Assembly (NCBI GenBank): GCA_902810695.1
Contig: CADDYV010000015.1
Location: 1 to 64,000 of the forward strand
From: Actinomycetota bacterium
GTDB lineage: Bacteria; Actinomycetota; Rubrobacteria; Rubrobacterales; Rubrobacteraceae
Direction: 5' to 3'
DNA: 64,000 bases
How positions within the stretch are numbered: position 1 is the stretch's first letter; the number at the start of each line of letters is the position of its first letter. Position numbers and translations under genes: made by a program. Under the pieces are notes generated by a model. The model saw only the letters and a list, made by a program, of their open reading frames with translations. It ran no database searches and had not been told where the DNA came from. Positions 24,542 through 31,832 of the stretch are shown piece by piece.

Positions 24542-24580
24542 CCGGCAGGGGAGCGGCGCTGGTGTGCGCTCCCCTGCCGG
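24542..24580. terminator. Bidirectional hairpin between convergent genes
   Basis: A perfect 14-base-pair stem, CCGGCAGGGGAGCG (24542-24555) with CGCTCCCCTGCCGG (24567-24580), encloses an 11-base loop. It fills the space between the SDR gene and the EamA gene. There is no long T run, so it may act as a bidirectional or partial terminator or a transcript-end stabiliser. Confidence 0.75.
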
Positions 24581-24583
24581 AGA

Positions 24584-25573
24584 TTAATGCGCGGGCTGGG
24601 GCTCGTCCCTGACGGCCGCCTTGCCGGTTCTCATCAGCGTGATCGCCACCAGGACCAGCACGACTCCCAGAGCTTGCAGCGCCACCAGGGGCTGTCCAAG
24701 GACGATCCAGTTGAGCAGAACACCCGTCATCGGATACGCGAGCTCGGCAAGGGTCGCGTAGCTGGCGGGTGTCTCGCGCAACCCGCGGTAGTAGATCAGC
24801 AACCCTATAAGCCCCGGAAAGAGCGCCAGCAGGACGAGGTTTCTCGCAGCATCCGGCTGCACGATACCGTGGGCGAAAGCGCCCGGAAGATCGGGGACCG
24901 CGATTATCGCCCACACCAGCAGAAAGGGCAGCGCCACGAGGAACCTGGCGCCGGTCAGCGTGGGGAAAGAGAGCTTGTAGCTCACGAAACGTCCCAGAGA
25001 GGTCGAAGTGCCCCACAGGAACGCAGCGGAGATCCCGATGAGCGCGAACTTGAGGTGCGCCTGACCGACCTGGGTGAACGGCGTGAGGAGGTGCCAGCCC
25101 TGCTCACCGAACGCCAGGAGATACGCCCCCGTAACACCTGTAATGAAGATCGGCACGTACCGGGCGCTTGGTTTCTCGTGCAGGACGATTGCCGCGGCCA
25201 AGACGGCAAAAAGCGGCTGGGTCTGTTGCAGCAGGAATACGGTATTGACCGAGCTTCCCCCGCTCCTGTACGCCTCGAAGAGCCCGACCGTAAACAGCAC
25301 GGTCGCAGCCGCCGAGCCGCCCCACCCGACGAATCCCAGCGCCGCCCAGTCTCTGGCCCCGAGGCGGCGCAACTCCCGCCAGCGGCGGAAGATCGCGGGG
25401 ACAGAGTAGAAGGAGAGGATGACGTGCTCCCCCAGCACGACCAGCACCGGCGCAAGAGCTGCGTATAGCGGCGCTCTCAACACGGTGTCGGTGCCCCACG
25501 TGGCGGCTCCCAGGGCTACCAGCAGAACGCCGCCTCTGGCGAACCAGGTGTCTCTTGCTGCGAGGTTACTCAT
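24584..25573 (-). CDS. EamA family transporter (drug/metabolite exporter)
   Basis: Ten hydrophobic segments and two EamA repeats are visible. The first repeat ends in LQQTQPLFAVLAAAIVLHEKP; the second contains LAELAYPMTGVLLNWIVLGQ, with the conserved Glu or Gln at the end of the helix. Members export amino acids, nucleosides or metabolites. The LLM oxidoreductase gene lies 49 bases upstream on the same strand, so the two may form an operon. The substrate cannot be predicted. Confidence 0.88.
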   Translation of the reverse strand: MSNLAARDTWFARGGVLLVALGAATWGTDTVLRAPLYAALAPVLVVLGEHVILSFYSVPAIFRRWRELRRLGARDWAALGFVGWGGSAAATVLFTVGLFEAYRSGGSSVNTVFLLQQTQPLFAVLAAAIVLHEKPSARYVPIFITGVTGAYLLAFGEQGWHLLTPFTQVGQAHLKFALIGISAAFLWGTSTSLGRFVSYKLSFPTLTGARFLVALPFLLVWAIIAVPDLPGAFAHGIVQPDAARNLVLLALFPGLIGLLIYYRGLRETPASYATLAELAYPMTGVLLNWIVLGQPLVALQALGVVLVLVAITLMRTGKAAVRDEPQPAH

Positions 25574-25622
25574 CGTTCTAAGGTTCCTTCCGCTGTGCCT
25601 GCCCGAAGAATCATTCCGGCGT

Positions 25623-26543
25623 TCACCGGTTCGCGAATACCGGCGCCAGCCTGCGCAATTTCTGGAGGAGTTCCTGGGCAGGATTCTCCGTTATGACCTG
25701 TATGCAGACGTGGTCCGCCCCGGCAGCGAGGTGCTTTTCAACGCGGTTTTTGATCTCCTCTTCATCTCCCCACGCCACCAGCGCCTCGGCCAGCCGCTCG
25801 CTACCGCCACCGGCGAAGTCCTCCTCGCTGAAGCCCTGTCGCAACCAGCTATTGCGGTAGTTGGGCAGCCTCAAGTACCTCGACAGATGAGAGCGGGCCA
25901 GACGCAGGGCTTCTCCGCAGTCGGTGCTCAAGACCGCTGCCTGCTCGACGGCCAGAAGAGGTTCGCGGCCCAGGATCTCACGCGCCTTACGGGTGTGCTC
26001 GACGGTTACCAGGTAGGGGTGGGCGCCATCGGCCTTATCGCGTGAGAGCGCAAGCATCTTCGGACCCAGGGCGGCCAGAACCCTCGGCGGGGCATGCTCT
26101 GGTCCGGCAGCCGAGAACGGGGCTTCGTCCATCCGGTCCAGGTACTCGCTCATGGTCTTCAGAGGGGAGATATAGGAATGTCCGCGTTGCTCGACCACGG
26201 GGCCGTGGCTCACCCCCAATCCCAACACGAAACGGCCTGGATAGGCGCTCTCAAGCGTCATCGCCGCGGCCTTCGCGGCAGCCGCGTCACGGGCGTAGAT
26301 GCTGGCGATCCCGGTAGCCACCACGAGCCTGCGTGTCGCAGATAGCAGCAGGGCGGCATTGGTAAAAGCCTCCCTGCTACCCTGGGCCTCACCGAACCAC
26401 AACGCTCCGTAGCCGAGTTCTTCAACCTCGGAAGCAGCCTCCTGCGTCCGGGATATCTCCATGGCATTGAGGGCGGTGGTCCAGATTCCCACCTCTCCAC
26501 CCAGAATCGCGCTTCTTCTGCCTGCTCTGGAGGGCTCGCTCAA
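25623..26543 (-). CDS. LLM class oxidoreductase, probably F420-dependent
   Basis: This TIM-barrel luciferase-like protein contains ELGYGALWFGEAQGSREAF near the N-terminus, TGIASIYARDAAAAKAAAM and FVLGLGVSHGP, as in actinobacterial F420-dependent oxidoreductases (TIGR03620-like). Such enzymes transfer hydride between F420 or FMN and varied substrates. Length 306 is normal. The start is TTG with GAGGTG upstream. The cofactor choice is inferred from the family and not seen. Confidence 0.82.
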   Translation of the reverse strand: MSEPSRAGRRSAILGGEVGIWTTALNAMEISRTQEAASEVEELGYGALWFGEAQGSREAFTNAALLLSATRRLVVATGIASIYARDAAAAKAAAMTLESAYPGRFVLGLGVSHGPVVEQRGHSYISPLKTMSEYLDRMDEAPFSAAGPEHAPPRVLAALGPKMLALSRDKADGAHPYLVTVEHTRKAREILGREPLLAVEQAAVLSTDCGEALRLARSHLSRYLRLPNYRNSWLRQGFSEEDFAGGGSERLAEALVAWGDEEEIKNRVEKHLAAGADHVCIQVITENPAQELLQKLRRLAPVFANR

Positions 26544-26732
26544 CTTTGCACCTCACGTCCGTCAAAGCTCATCGCTACTCTTTCTACCTCGTTCTTTCCC
26601 GAGCGATACACCACGTGTGAGATAGTAAAGCACTTCGCCCAGCTTTAAAGTACGCGAGGGCAACGGTTTGCAGCAGCGTTGCATATGGCTTCAGTTAACT
26701 TCTGTAGCCACTGCTCCTTTAACCAGAAAAAG

Positions 26733-26823
26733 CGGAGAGGGTGGGATTCGAACCCACGAAACGGCTCTACACCGTTTACGCGATTTCCAATCGCGCTCCT
26801 TAGGCCAACTCGGACACCTCTCC
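26733..26823 (-). tRNA. tRNA-Ser (anticodon GGA)
   Basis: A class II tRNA with the 7-base acceptor stem GGAGAGG/CCTCTCC, G discriminator, anticodon arm CGCGA TTGGAAA TCGCG (anticodon GGA), a long variable arm (AACGGTGTAGAGCCGTT) and T-arm GTGGGTTCGAATCCCAC. It reads UCC and UCU. CCA is not encoded. A T-rich stretch follows at 26732-26726. Confidence 0.97.
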
Positions 26824-26919
26824 GTGCAGGAGTTTATCAAAACAGGCTCTGTCTATGTACCATCTGCGAAGCCACTCCCCAACTTTTCCTTGAAGAAAGT
26901 GGGCGCGGCCTCGAAGCCC

Positions 26920-27420
26920 TTATCCAGCAGAATGATTTTCCAGGGAAACCGTGATCTTGCCGCCAAACTGTTTGCTGGTCAGGAACGCGCGACCGATTTT
27001 CTCTCGATGATCGCCCGATCCTTTGACGAAGTCCACCACCGTAGTATCCACCCACACACCGCCAGAGTCCCGAATAATCTTCGCTATCCGGTACAGATCC
27101 TTCCTAGAGGTAGCTTCCGTCCTCACGGTTATGTCCTGGGATCTGATGCCGCCGCTGTCGGCGAAGTAGCAGTTCTTGAGTATCTCGAATCTGGATGCCG
27201 CGGACGTTTTCGTTTTTATAGAGGCCCCCTGCAAGCAGTGATGCCCTAGCGGGGAAGTCGAACCTTTGCCGGCAGTGGATCCCTGTCCGGCGGTGGACTG
27301 TTTGGTAGTCCGCGACGAAGTGCTCTGTCTCTCCTGAGCGCCACAAGCTGCGGCAGAGGAGAGCAAAAGGACTACTACTGCGACCAGGGAGATGCTCTTC
27401 GCAGATGTCCGCTCTGTCAA
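26920..27420 (-). CDS. Hypothetical lipoprotein
   Basis: The N-terminus is a lipoprotein signal: a hydrophobic stretch followed by LLSSAAACG with the lipidated Cys at about residue 26. A Ser/Thr/Gly-rich linker (about 30-58) leads to a compact C-terminal domain of about 100 residues with Cys62 and Cys83 and mixed alpha/beta character. It is exported and anchored to the outer face of the membrane. No family was recognised. AGGGG lies a few bases before the TTG start. Confidence 0.75.
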   Translation of the reverse strand: MTERTSAKSISLVAVVVLLLSSAAACGAQERQSTSSRTTKQSTAGQGSTAGKGSTSPLGHHCLQGASIKTKTSAASRFEILKNCYFADSGGIRSQDITVRTEATSRKDLYRIAKIIRDSGGVWVDTTVVDFVKGSGDHREKIGRAFLTSKQFGGKITVSLENHSAG

Positions 27421-27507
27421 TTCGACCCCTACGAGAGGATTGTAACGCTCGTGGAGATCCAGAGCTAACCGTGACGCTATTCAGTTTTCTCCGGGCTCGA
27501 TTTTCTG

Positions 27508-28179
27508 CTATTGAGCGTAGCTGATCGAGTCCACGTACAGGTTGGTGTCGCGGCGCGGCTTCTTACCACCGAGCCAGGTGGGATACCAGGAGTTGACCAT
27601 CAGGTGCATAGAGGTCTGCGGCAGACCGTCGTTCCAGGTTTTCATAAGCTGGCCGTCCACGTAGAAGTTGATGGAGTCGGGTGCGTAGTCGAAGCGGTAC
27701 TCGTGGAAGCCCTGGGTGGGATCGAACGGAAGCTGCATCGTTTGGGTGTGGGTCCGGGAGCCGTTCGCGTAGGTAGTGAACGTGATCTGGCGCGAGGAGT
27801 CGTTGTAGATCTCGACGTCTATCTCGCTCTGGTAGTCCGGGCTCTTGTAGAGGAAGAAGCCCGTGATCGAGGTCGGCGCGTAGGGGAGCTTCATCCTCGC
27901 CGCGTAGGAGCCGTACCCGTAGAGGTCGTTCGTGGAGATTTCGCCGCCGTTCAGAGTACGCGCGGGCATCTTTACGGTGAGGTTGTTGCCGTCTACGCTT
28001 ACGTTGTTTGGGTCGAGATAGCCTCGTCCGAGCGTGTGATCCTGCACGCTCCAGAGGTTAGTGTCGAGATATGTGAAGTCATCGAGGAAGCTCGTTCCCT
28101 CGGCTTTAGCAAGTCCCGCGAACAAGAATACCTGGATAGCACCCAGCAAGAGGATCAAAGATATGCGCGACATTTTCAT
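27508..28179 (-). CDS. Secreted glycoside hydrolase family 16 protein
   Basis: A signal peptide (residues 1-26, cleavage after AKA) precedes a GH16 beta-jelly-roll. The catalytic motif EIDVE (119-123) supplies the nucleophile Glu119 and acid/base Glu123. FHEYRFDYAPDSINFYVDG is the typical second signature. GH16 enzymes cut beta-1,3, beta-1,4 or related glucans and galactans, or act as transglycosylases. At 223 residues it is a bare catalytic domain. Its leader contains a cyclic-di-GMP riboswitch ending eight bases before the ATG, linking secretion of this glycanase to the biofilm second messenger. Confidence 0.9.
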   Translation of the reverse strand: MKMSRISLILLLGAIQVFLFAGLAKAEGTSFLDDFTYLDTNLWSVQDHTLGRGYLDPNNVSVDGNNLTVKMPARTLNGGEISTNDLYGYGSYAARMKLPYAPTSITGFFLYKSPDYQSEIDVEIYNDSSRQITFTTYANGSRTHTQTMQLPFDPTQGFHEYRFDYAPDSINFYVDGQLMKTWNDGLPQTSMHLMVNSWYPTWLGGKKPRRDTNLYVDSISYAQ

Positions 28180-28187
28180 GCTCCTTT

Positions 28188-28257
28188 CGGCGGCCCGGCG
28201 GCCTGCGAGAGGCCCGTGGCTTTGCGTCCCCGCCTCGCGGCGGGTTTGCCGTTTTCG
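28188..28257 (-). ncRNA. Class I cyclic-di-GMP riboswitch (GEMM-I)
   Basis: On the minus strand the leader reads AACGGCAAACC, a CCGCCGCGAGGCGG hairpin, GGACGCAAAGCCACGGG, a second short hairpin, and finally GCCGGGCCGCCG. These are the conserved elements of the GEMM-I aptamer: GGCAAACC, the GNRA-capped first helix (GCGA loop), GGACGCAAAGCC, the second helix with its receptor side, and the closing strand. CGGC near 28251 pairs with GCCG at 28191-28188 as P1. AAAGGAGC and the ATG of the GH16 gene follow at once, so ligand-controlled P1 would affect the ribosome site directly. Confidence 0.88.
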
Positions 28258-28310
28258 TGGTCGAAAGGATTATCGGGTGGAGGGAGCGAAAACTTTAGCG
28301 CCGGAAGCCT

Positions 28311-28814
28311 TTATTTTCCGGGCAGCTCTACCCTGTCTCCTACCCTGATGCCGTGCCGCCTGAAAAATCCCTTGTTGGTTTCCAGAGCGTACTGGGCGGG
28401 CTTTGCGGAGATGTGTTTGGTCTCGGTCCGGGGTTTCATGTTCTGGATGTCTACGATCCGTCCCTTCGAGTCCATGAAGGCCACAGAGAGCGGAATCAGG
28501 GTGTTCTTCATCCAGAAAGTGAGCGTCGTCTCTCGATCGAAGACGAAGAGCATCCCGTGGTCTTCTGGCATGGAGGTGCGGTACATGAGGCCGCGCTCCT
28601 GCTCGGGCCAGGTGTCGGCGATCTCCACGCTCATCCCGACCTTCTTTCCGCCGGAGGCGTCTATGGTCAGGGGTCTGGTCTTGAGGTGCTGTGCGGCGGT
28701 GGTGGCCTCAGTGGAGGCGGTAGAAGTTGCGCTTCTGGAGGAGGTTGAAGGCTGTGTTCCGCAGCCGGTCCCCAGGAGAGCAAGCATGACGAGTAAGATC
28801 CCTACCTTCCTCAT
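28311..28814 (-). CDS. DUF192 lipoprotein
   Basis: The lipobox LLGTGC puts the lipidated Cys at residue 18, followed by a Ser/Thr/Ala-rich linker. The DUF192 domain contains ERGLMYRTSMPEDHGMLFVF and TLTFWMKNTLIPLSVAFMD, its signature. The family is extracytoplasmic, of unknown function, and found across bacteria and archaea. The ATG overlaps the AlaX stop (ATGA), so it is the last gene of the PHP-AlaX-DUF192 operon. Confidence 0.88.
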   Translation of the reverse strand: MRKVGILLVMLALLGTGCGTQPSTSSRSATSTASTEATTAAQHLKTRPLTIDASGGKKVGMSVEIADTWPEQERGLMYRTSMPEDHGMLFVFDRETTLTFWMKNTLIPLSVAFMDSKGRIVDIQNMKPRTETKHISAKPAQYALETNKGFFRRHGIRVGDRVELPGK

Positions 28815-29521
28815 CTCAACACGAACTCTACCCGTTTGTTCTGACGGCCCTTGCTCTTGTGGTTCGTGATCTCGATCTTGCCTACCTCGCGGGTGTTAGA
28901 TACATGGGTGCCGCCATCGGCCTGGGTGTCTATCCCCTCGACCTCGACGATGCGGATTGCCTCCACCCGCTCTGGGACGAGGTTGGTCTGGGTGCGGATC
29001 AGGTCCGGGTTTGCCAGAACCTCCTCGCGGGAAAGCTCGTAGACCTTCACCGGACGCTCCTCTGCGAGCGCCTCGTTGGTGAGGCGTTCGATCTCGCCGA
29101 CCACCTCCGCCGTCCACTCGCCGGGGAAGGAGAAGTCCATCCGGGCGCGATCAGCGTGCATCCTTCCCCCCGTAACCTTCGCTCCGAAGTTCTTCCAGAT
29201 GACGCCGGAGAGGACGTGCAGCGCGGTGTGATGCCGCATGTGGGCGTAGCGCCGTTCCCAGTCGAGGGTACCGCGCAGCGTGCGGACGGTTCCGGGGATG
29301 GCTGCGTCGAGGACGTGGACGATATCACCTCCCTCGCGCCTCACGTCCACCACGTTCGCACTGATCGGGCCTATCCCCAGAGTCCCTTTGTCCGGCGGCT
29401 GGCCTCCCCCGCCAGGGTAGAACGCGGTCTCGTCCAGGACAACCTCGCGCCCATTGAGATTAACGACTTCAGCCTCGAACTCCCGCAGATAGGCGTCGCG
29501 CAAGAAAAGCTCTTTAGTCAC
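28811..29521 (-). CDS. alaX: Alanyl-tRNA editing protein (AlaX type)
   Basis: A free-standing editing domain that hydrolyses Ser- or Gly-tRNA(Ala). The domain starts with the tRNA-synthetase-associated region (LDETAFYPGGGGQPPDKGTL). The zinc site is HHTALH (His98, His102) and GGTHV (His206). The usual Cys before GGTH is Asp202 here, as in some AlaX-M proteins. Length 236 fits the AlaX-M class. Its start overlaps the PHP gene stop as ATGA. Confidence 0.9.
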   Translation of the reverse strand: MTKELFLRDAYLREFEAEVVNLNGREVVLDETAFYPGGGGQPPDKGTLGIGPISANVVDVRREGGDIVHVLDAAIPGTVRTLRGTLDWERRYAHMRHHTALHVLSGVIWKNFGAKVTGGRMHADRARMDFSFPGEWTAEVVGEIERLTNEALAEERPVKVYELSREEVLANPDLIRTQTNLVPERVEAIRIVEVEGIDTQADGGTHVSNTREVGKIEITNHKSKGRQNKRVEFVLR

Positions 29522-30276
29522 AGCGGGAGTGTGTCGCGCTCGCGGTTTTTGAAGGTCGTAACCTCCCGGTAGCCGACCTCGTGGACGAGCTTGAGGCTCT
29601 TGTCGTAGCCGGCGGCAACCTCTTCGGGAGCGTGGGCGTCAGAGGAGAGGATTATCGGGACGCTGCGCCGGTGGAACATCTCCAGAAATTTTCTGGAAGG
29701 GTAGATCTCACCCACCGGCTTCCGCAAACCCGCAGAATTCACGTCAACCACAACCCCAGACTCCGCCACGGCGTCGGCAGTCTCTTCCAGCATCGGCGTG
29801 ATGTCTTGGGCGGGAAAGCGCTTGAAGATCTTCACGAGGTCGGGGTGTCCGATCACATCGAAGCGCCCCGAGAGCGCCGCCTCGCGCACGTTTTGGAAGT
29901 ACGTCTCATACAACTCGTAGGTATCCCACTTCTCGTAGACGCTCAAATCGCCCGGCACGTCTACGTCCTCCCCCGCGACCTTGTGCACGCTGCCGATGAT
30001 GTAGTCGTAGGGCAGGGCTCCGGCAAAGCGGTCCATCTCCGCCTCGCTGCCGGGCACGAAATCTATCTCTATGCCCAGGCGCAGCTCCACGTCCTGCGAC
30101 TTCTCACGGGCTTCCTGGAAGGCGGCGAGGTCTATATCCTCCAGGTAGCGGTCGTGCTCGGTTATGCCCATCTGCCGGATGCCCCTCGAGTGGGCGACCT
30201 CACAGTAGGTAAGGATGTTCTCCACCGTCATCGGACGGTCCCCGTGAGCCACGACGTGAAGATGGTAGTCGATCAC
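29518..30276 (-). CDS. PHP-domain phosphatase, histidinol-phosphatase-like
   Basis: The protein opens with YHLH (His5, His7) and has ITEHD near 38-42, GIEIDF, GSVHK and a C-terminal SSDAH. These are the metal ligands of a PHP TIM barrel as in HisJ/HisK histidinol-phosphatases. Length 252 fits. No histidine genes are near, so another phosphomonoester is possible. The start is a GTG preceded by GGAGAG. First gene of the operon with alaX and the DUF192 gene. Confidence 0.85.
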   Translation of the reverse strand: MIDYHLHVVAHGDRPMTVENILTYCEVAHSRGIRQMGITEHDRYLEDIDLAAFQEAREKSQDVELRLGIEIDFVPGSEAEMDRFAGALPYDYIIGSVHKVAGEDVDVPGDLSVYEKWDTYELYETYFQNVREAALSGRFDVIGHPDLVKIFKRFPAQDITPMLEETADAVAESGVVVDVNSAGLRKPVGEIYPSRKFLEMFHRRSVPIILSSDAHAPEEVAAGYDKSLKLVHEVGYREVTTFKNRERDTLPL

Positions 30277-30325
30277 TCTACAAAGCTCTCCAACCGCTTA
30301 AAGATCCACAGCGCACCTATCTTAT

Positions 30326-31414
30326 ATGATTAATCGTCAGAGTCTACGCCGACGGGAGGACGCCTTCTTGGACAAAATATTCTACGGGGCCACAGCGTTT
30401 CTTACCGTAGCAGCCGTCGTTGTGGAGTTTTTGCATGCGCCGGTCCTGATCATCTTCGTGCTCGCAGCACTGGCGCTCATCGGGCTCGCGTGGGTACTGG
30501 GCCAGGCGACCGAAGCTCTCGGCAGCCACACCGGACCCAGGATCGGGGGCATCCTCAACGCCACCTTCGGCAACGCCGCCGAACTCATCATCACCATCTT
30601 CGCCCTCTCTGCGGGGCTGACGACGGTGGTGAAGGCCGCGATCATCGGGTCGGTGATCGGCAACGTGCTCCTGGTTCTGGGCGCGAGCATCCTGGTCGGG
30701 GGCATAAAGAACGGGACCCAGAAGTTCTCCCAGCCCATCGCGAGCGCCAACAGTTCCATGCTCGCCATCGTCGCCATCAGCCTCGCGCTGCCGACAATAT
30801 TTTCCGCCACGGCCCCGAAGGAAAGCGCGCAGGCCGCCCAGCATCTGAGCATCGGCGTCGCCCTGATCCTGGTCATCCTCTACATCTTGAGCCTCGTCTT
30901 CTACTTCAGGAACCCGGAGTCACCCGCAGGCTCCGAAGAAGAGGAAGCGCCTGCCTTTGGCGCCAAAGCCTCGCTCGGGCTGCTCGTGATATCGACCGTC
31001 GCCGTCTCGTACGTCTCGGAGATCTTCGTCGGAGCGATAGAGCCGCTGGTGAAGGAGGTGGGCATCTCGGAGCTTTTCATCGGGGTGATACTCGTGCCCA
31101 TCGTCGGCAACATCGCCGAGCACGTCGTGGGCGTCCGGCTAGCTTACAAGAACAAGATAGAGTTCTCGATATTCACCTCGGTGGGCTCCTCGCTGCAGGT
31201 GGCGCTCCTGGTAACGCCGGTACTGGTCTTCCTGGGCCCGTTTCTGGGACACCCGCTGGTTCTGACCTTCAGCACGCTGGAGCTCGGAGCACTGGGCGCG
31301 GCGGTGATAGTGGCGGCGATCATCTCCCTCGACGGCGAGTCCAACTGGCTCGAAGGTGTCATGCTCTGCAGCGTCTACGCCATCGCCGCGCTCGCCTTCT
31401 TCTTCTCTCCCTGA
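30326..31414 (+). CDS. Calcium/proton exchanger (CaxA)
   Basis: This member of the Ca2+/cation antiporter superfamily has eleven hydrophobic helices in two repeats split by an acidic loop (SPAGSEEEEAPAF). The two alpha-repeat ion-binding motifs are GNAAELI (82-88) and GNIAEHVVG near 260. It exports Ca2+ in exchange for protons across the cytoplasmic membrane. Length 362 matches bacterial and fungal CAX proteins. It is divergent from the PHP gene, with 49 bases between them. Confidence 0.92.
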   Translation: MINRQSLRRREDAFLDKIFYGATAFLTVAAVVVEFLHAPVLIIFVLAALALIGLAWVLGQATEALGSHTGPRIGGILNATFGNAAELIITIFALSAGLTTVVKAAIIGSVIGNVLLVLGASILVGGIKNGTQKFSQPIASANSSMLAIVAISLALPTIFSATAPKESAQAAQHLSIGVALILVILYILSLVFYFRNPESPAGSEEEEAPAFGAKASLGLLVISTVAVSYVSEIFVGAIEPLVKEVGISELFIGVILVPIVGNIAEHVVGVRLAYKNKIEFSIFTSVGSSLQVALLVTPVLVFLGPFLGHPLVLTFSTLELGALGAAVIVAAIISLDGESNWLEGVMLCSVYAIAALAFFFSP

Positions 31415-31493
31415 AATCTACGCCTTCCCCTGGAAGTAATATAAATATAGAAGTATTAGTGTCCCGCACCGTCAGTTGAGACAACCCACAGTA

Positions 31494-31763
31494 TCAGGCG
31501 TCGAGCACCACGTCAGAGAGTGGGCTGCCGATGCAGATGAGACGGTAGCCTTTCTCCAGCTCTTCGTCGGAGATGGCGAAAGCCAGATCTTGATCCACCT
31601 CTCCTTCGAGGCACATCTGCATGCAGGTGGTGCAGGTCCCGCTGCGGCAGTCGTAGGGGAGGTTCAGACCCGCCGCCTCGGCTTCTTCGAGGATGTACTC
31701 GTCCTCGGAGCACTCGATGGTTACACCGCTTTTTTTGAAAGTTACTTTGTGGGTTTTGGCCAT
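31494..31763 (-). CDS. 2Fe-2S ferredoxin, plant type
   Basis: An 89-residue beta-grasp electron carrier with cluster ligands Cys39, Cys44, Cys47 (DCRSGTCTTC) and Cys77 (LICIGSP), the spacing of plant-type [2Fe-2S] ferredoxins. It follows the Usp/PCP_red/rubredoxin fusion on the same strand after an inverted repeat, and probably serves as its electron partner, which is an inference. No Shine-Dalgarno is seen before the ATG, where the inverted repeat lies. Confidence 0.92.
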   Translation of the reverse strand: MAKTHKVTFKKSGVTIECSEDEYILEEAEAAGLNLPYDCRSGTCTTCMQMCLEGEVDQDLAFAISDEELEKGYRLICIGSPLSDVVLDA

Positions 31764-31769
31764 CAGCGA

Positions 31770-31814
31770 TCAGCTATCAGCCGTCAGCTTTGCCATTCTC
31801 CGGCTGATAGCTGA
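31770..31814. repeat. Inverted repeat between the Usp fusion and ferredoxin genes
   Basis: TCAGCTATCAGCCG (31770-31783) is perfectly repeated inverted as CGGCTGATAGCTGA (31801-31814), with extra copies of ATCAGC and GCTGAT on the flanks allowing alternative pairings. The hairpin starts seven bases before the ferredoxin ATG. It may be a transcript-processing or attenuation signal within the operon, or a REP-like element. Confidence 0.7.
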
Positions 31815-31832
31815 CGGCTGATACCTAAGTGC

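Noticed and set aside
27511-28869. 452-codon plus-strand frame over GH16, riboswitch and DUF192 genes
   Set aside because: It spans two real genes and a riboswitch on the other strand and lacks any domain.
31764-31832. Repeated ATCAGC units as a CRISPR array
   Set aside because: Only a few short units occur, arranged as an inverted repeat; there are no regular spacers and no cas genes in the window.
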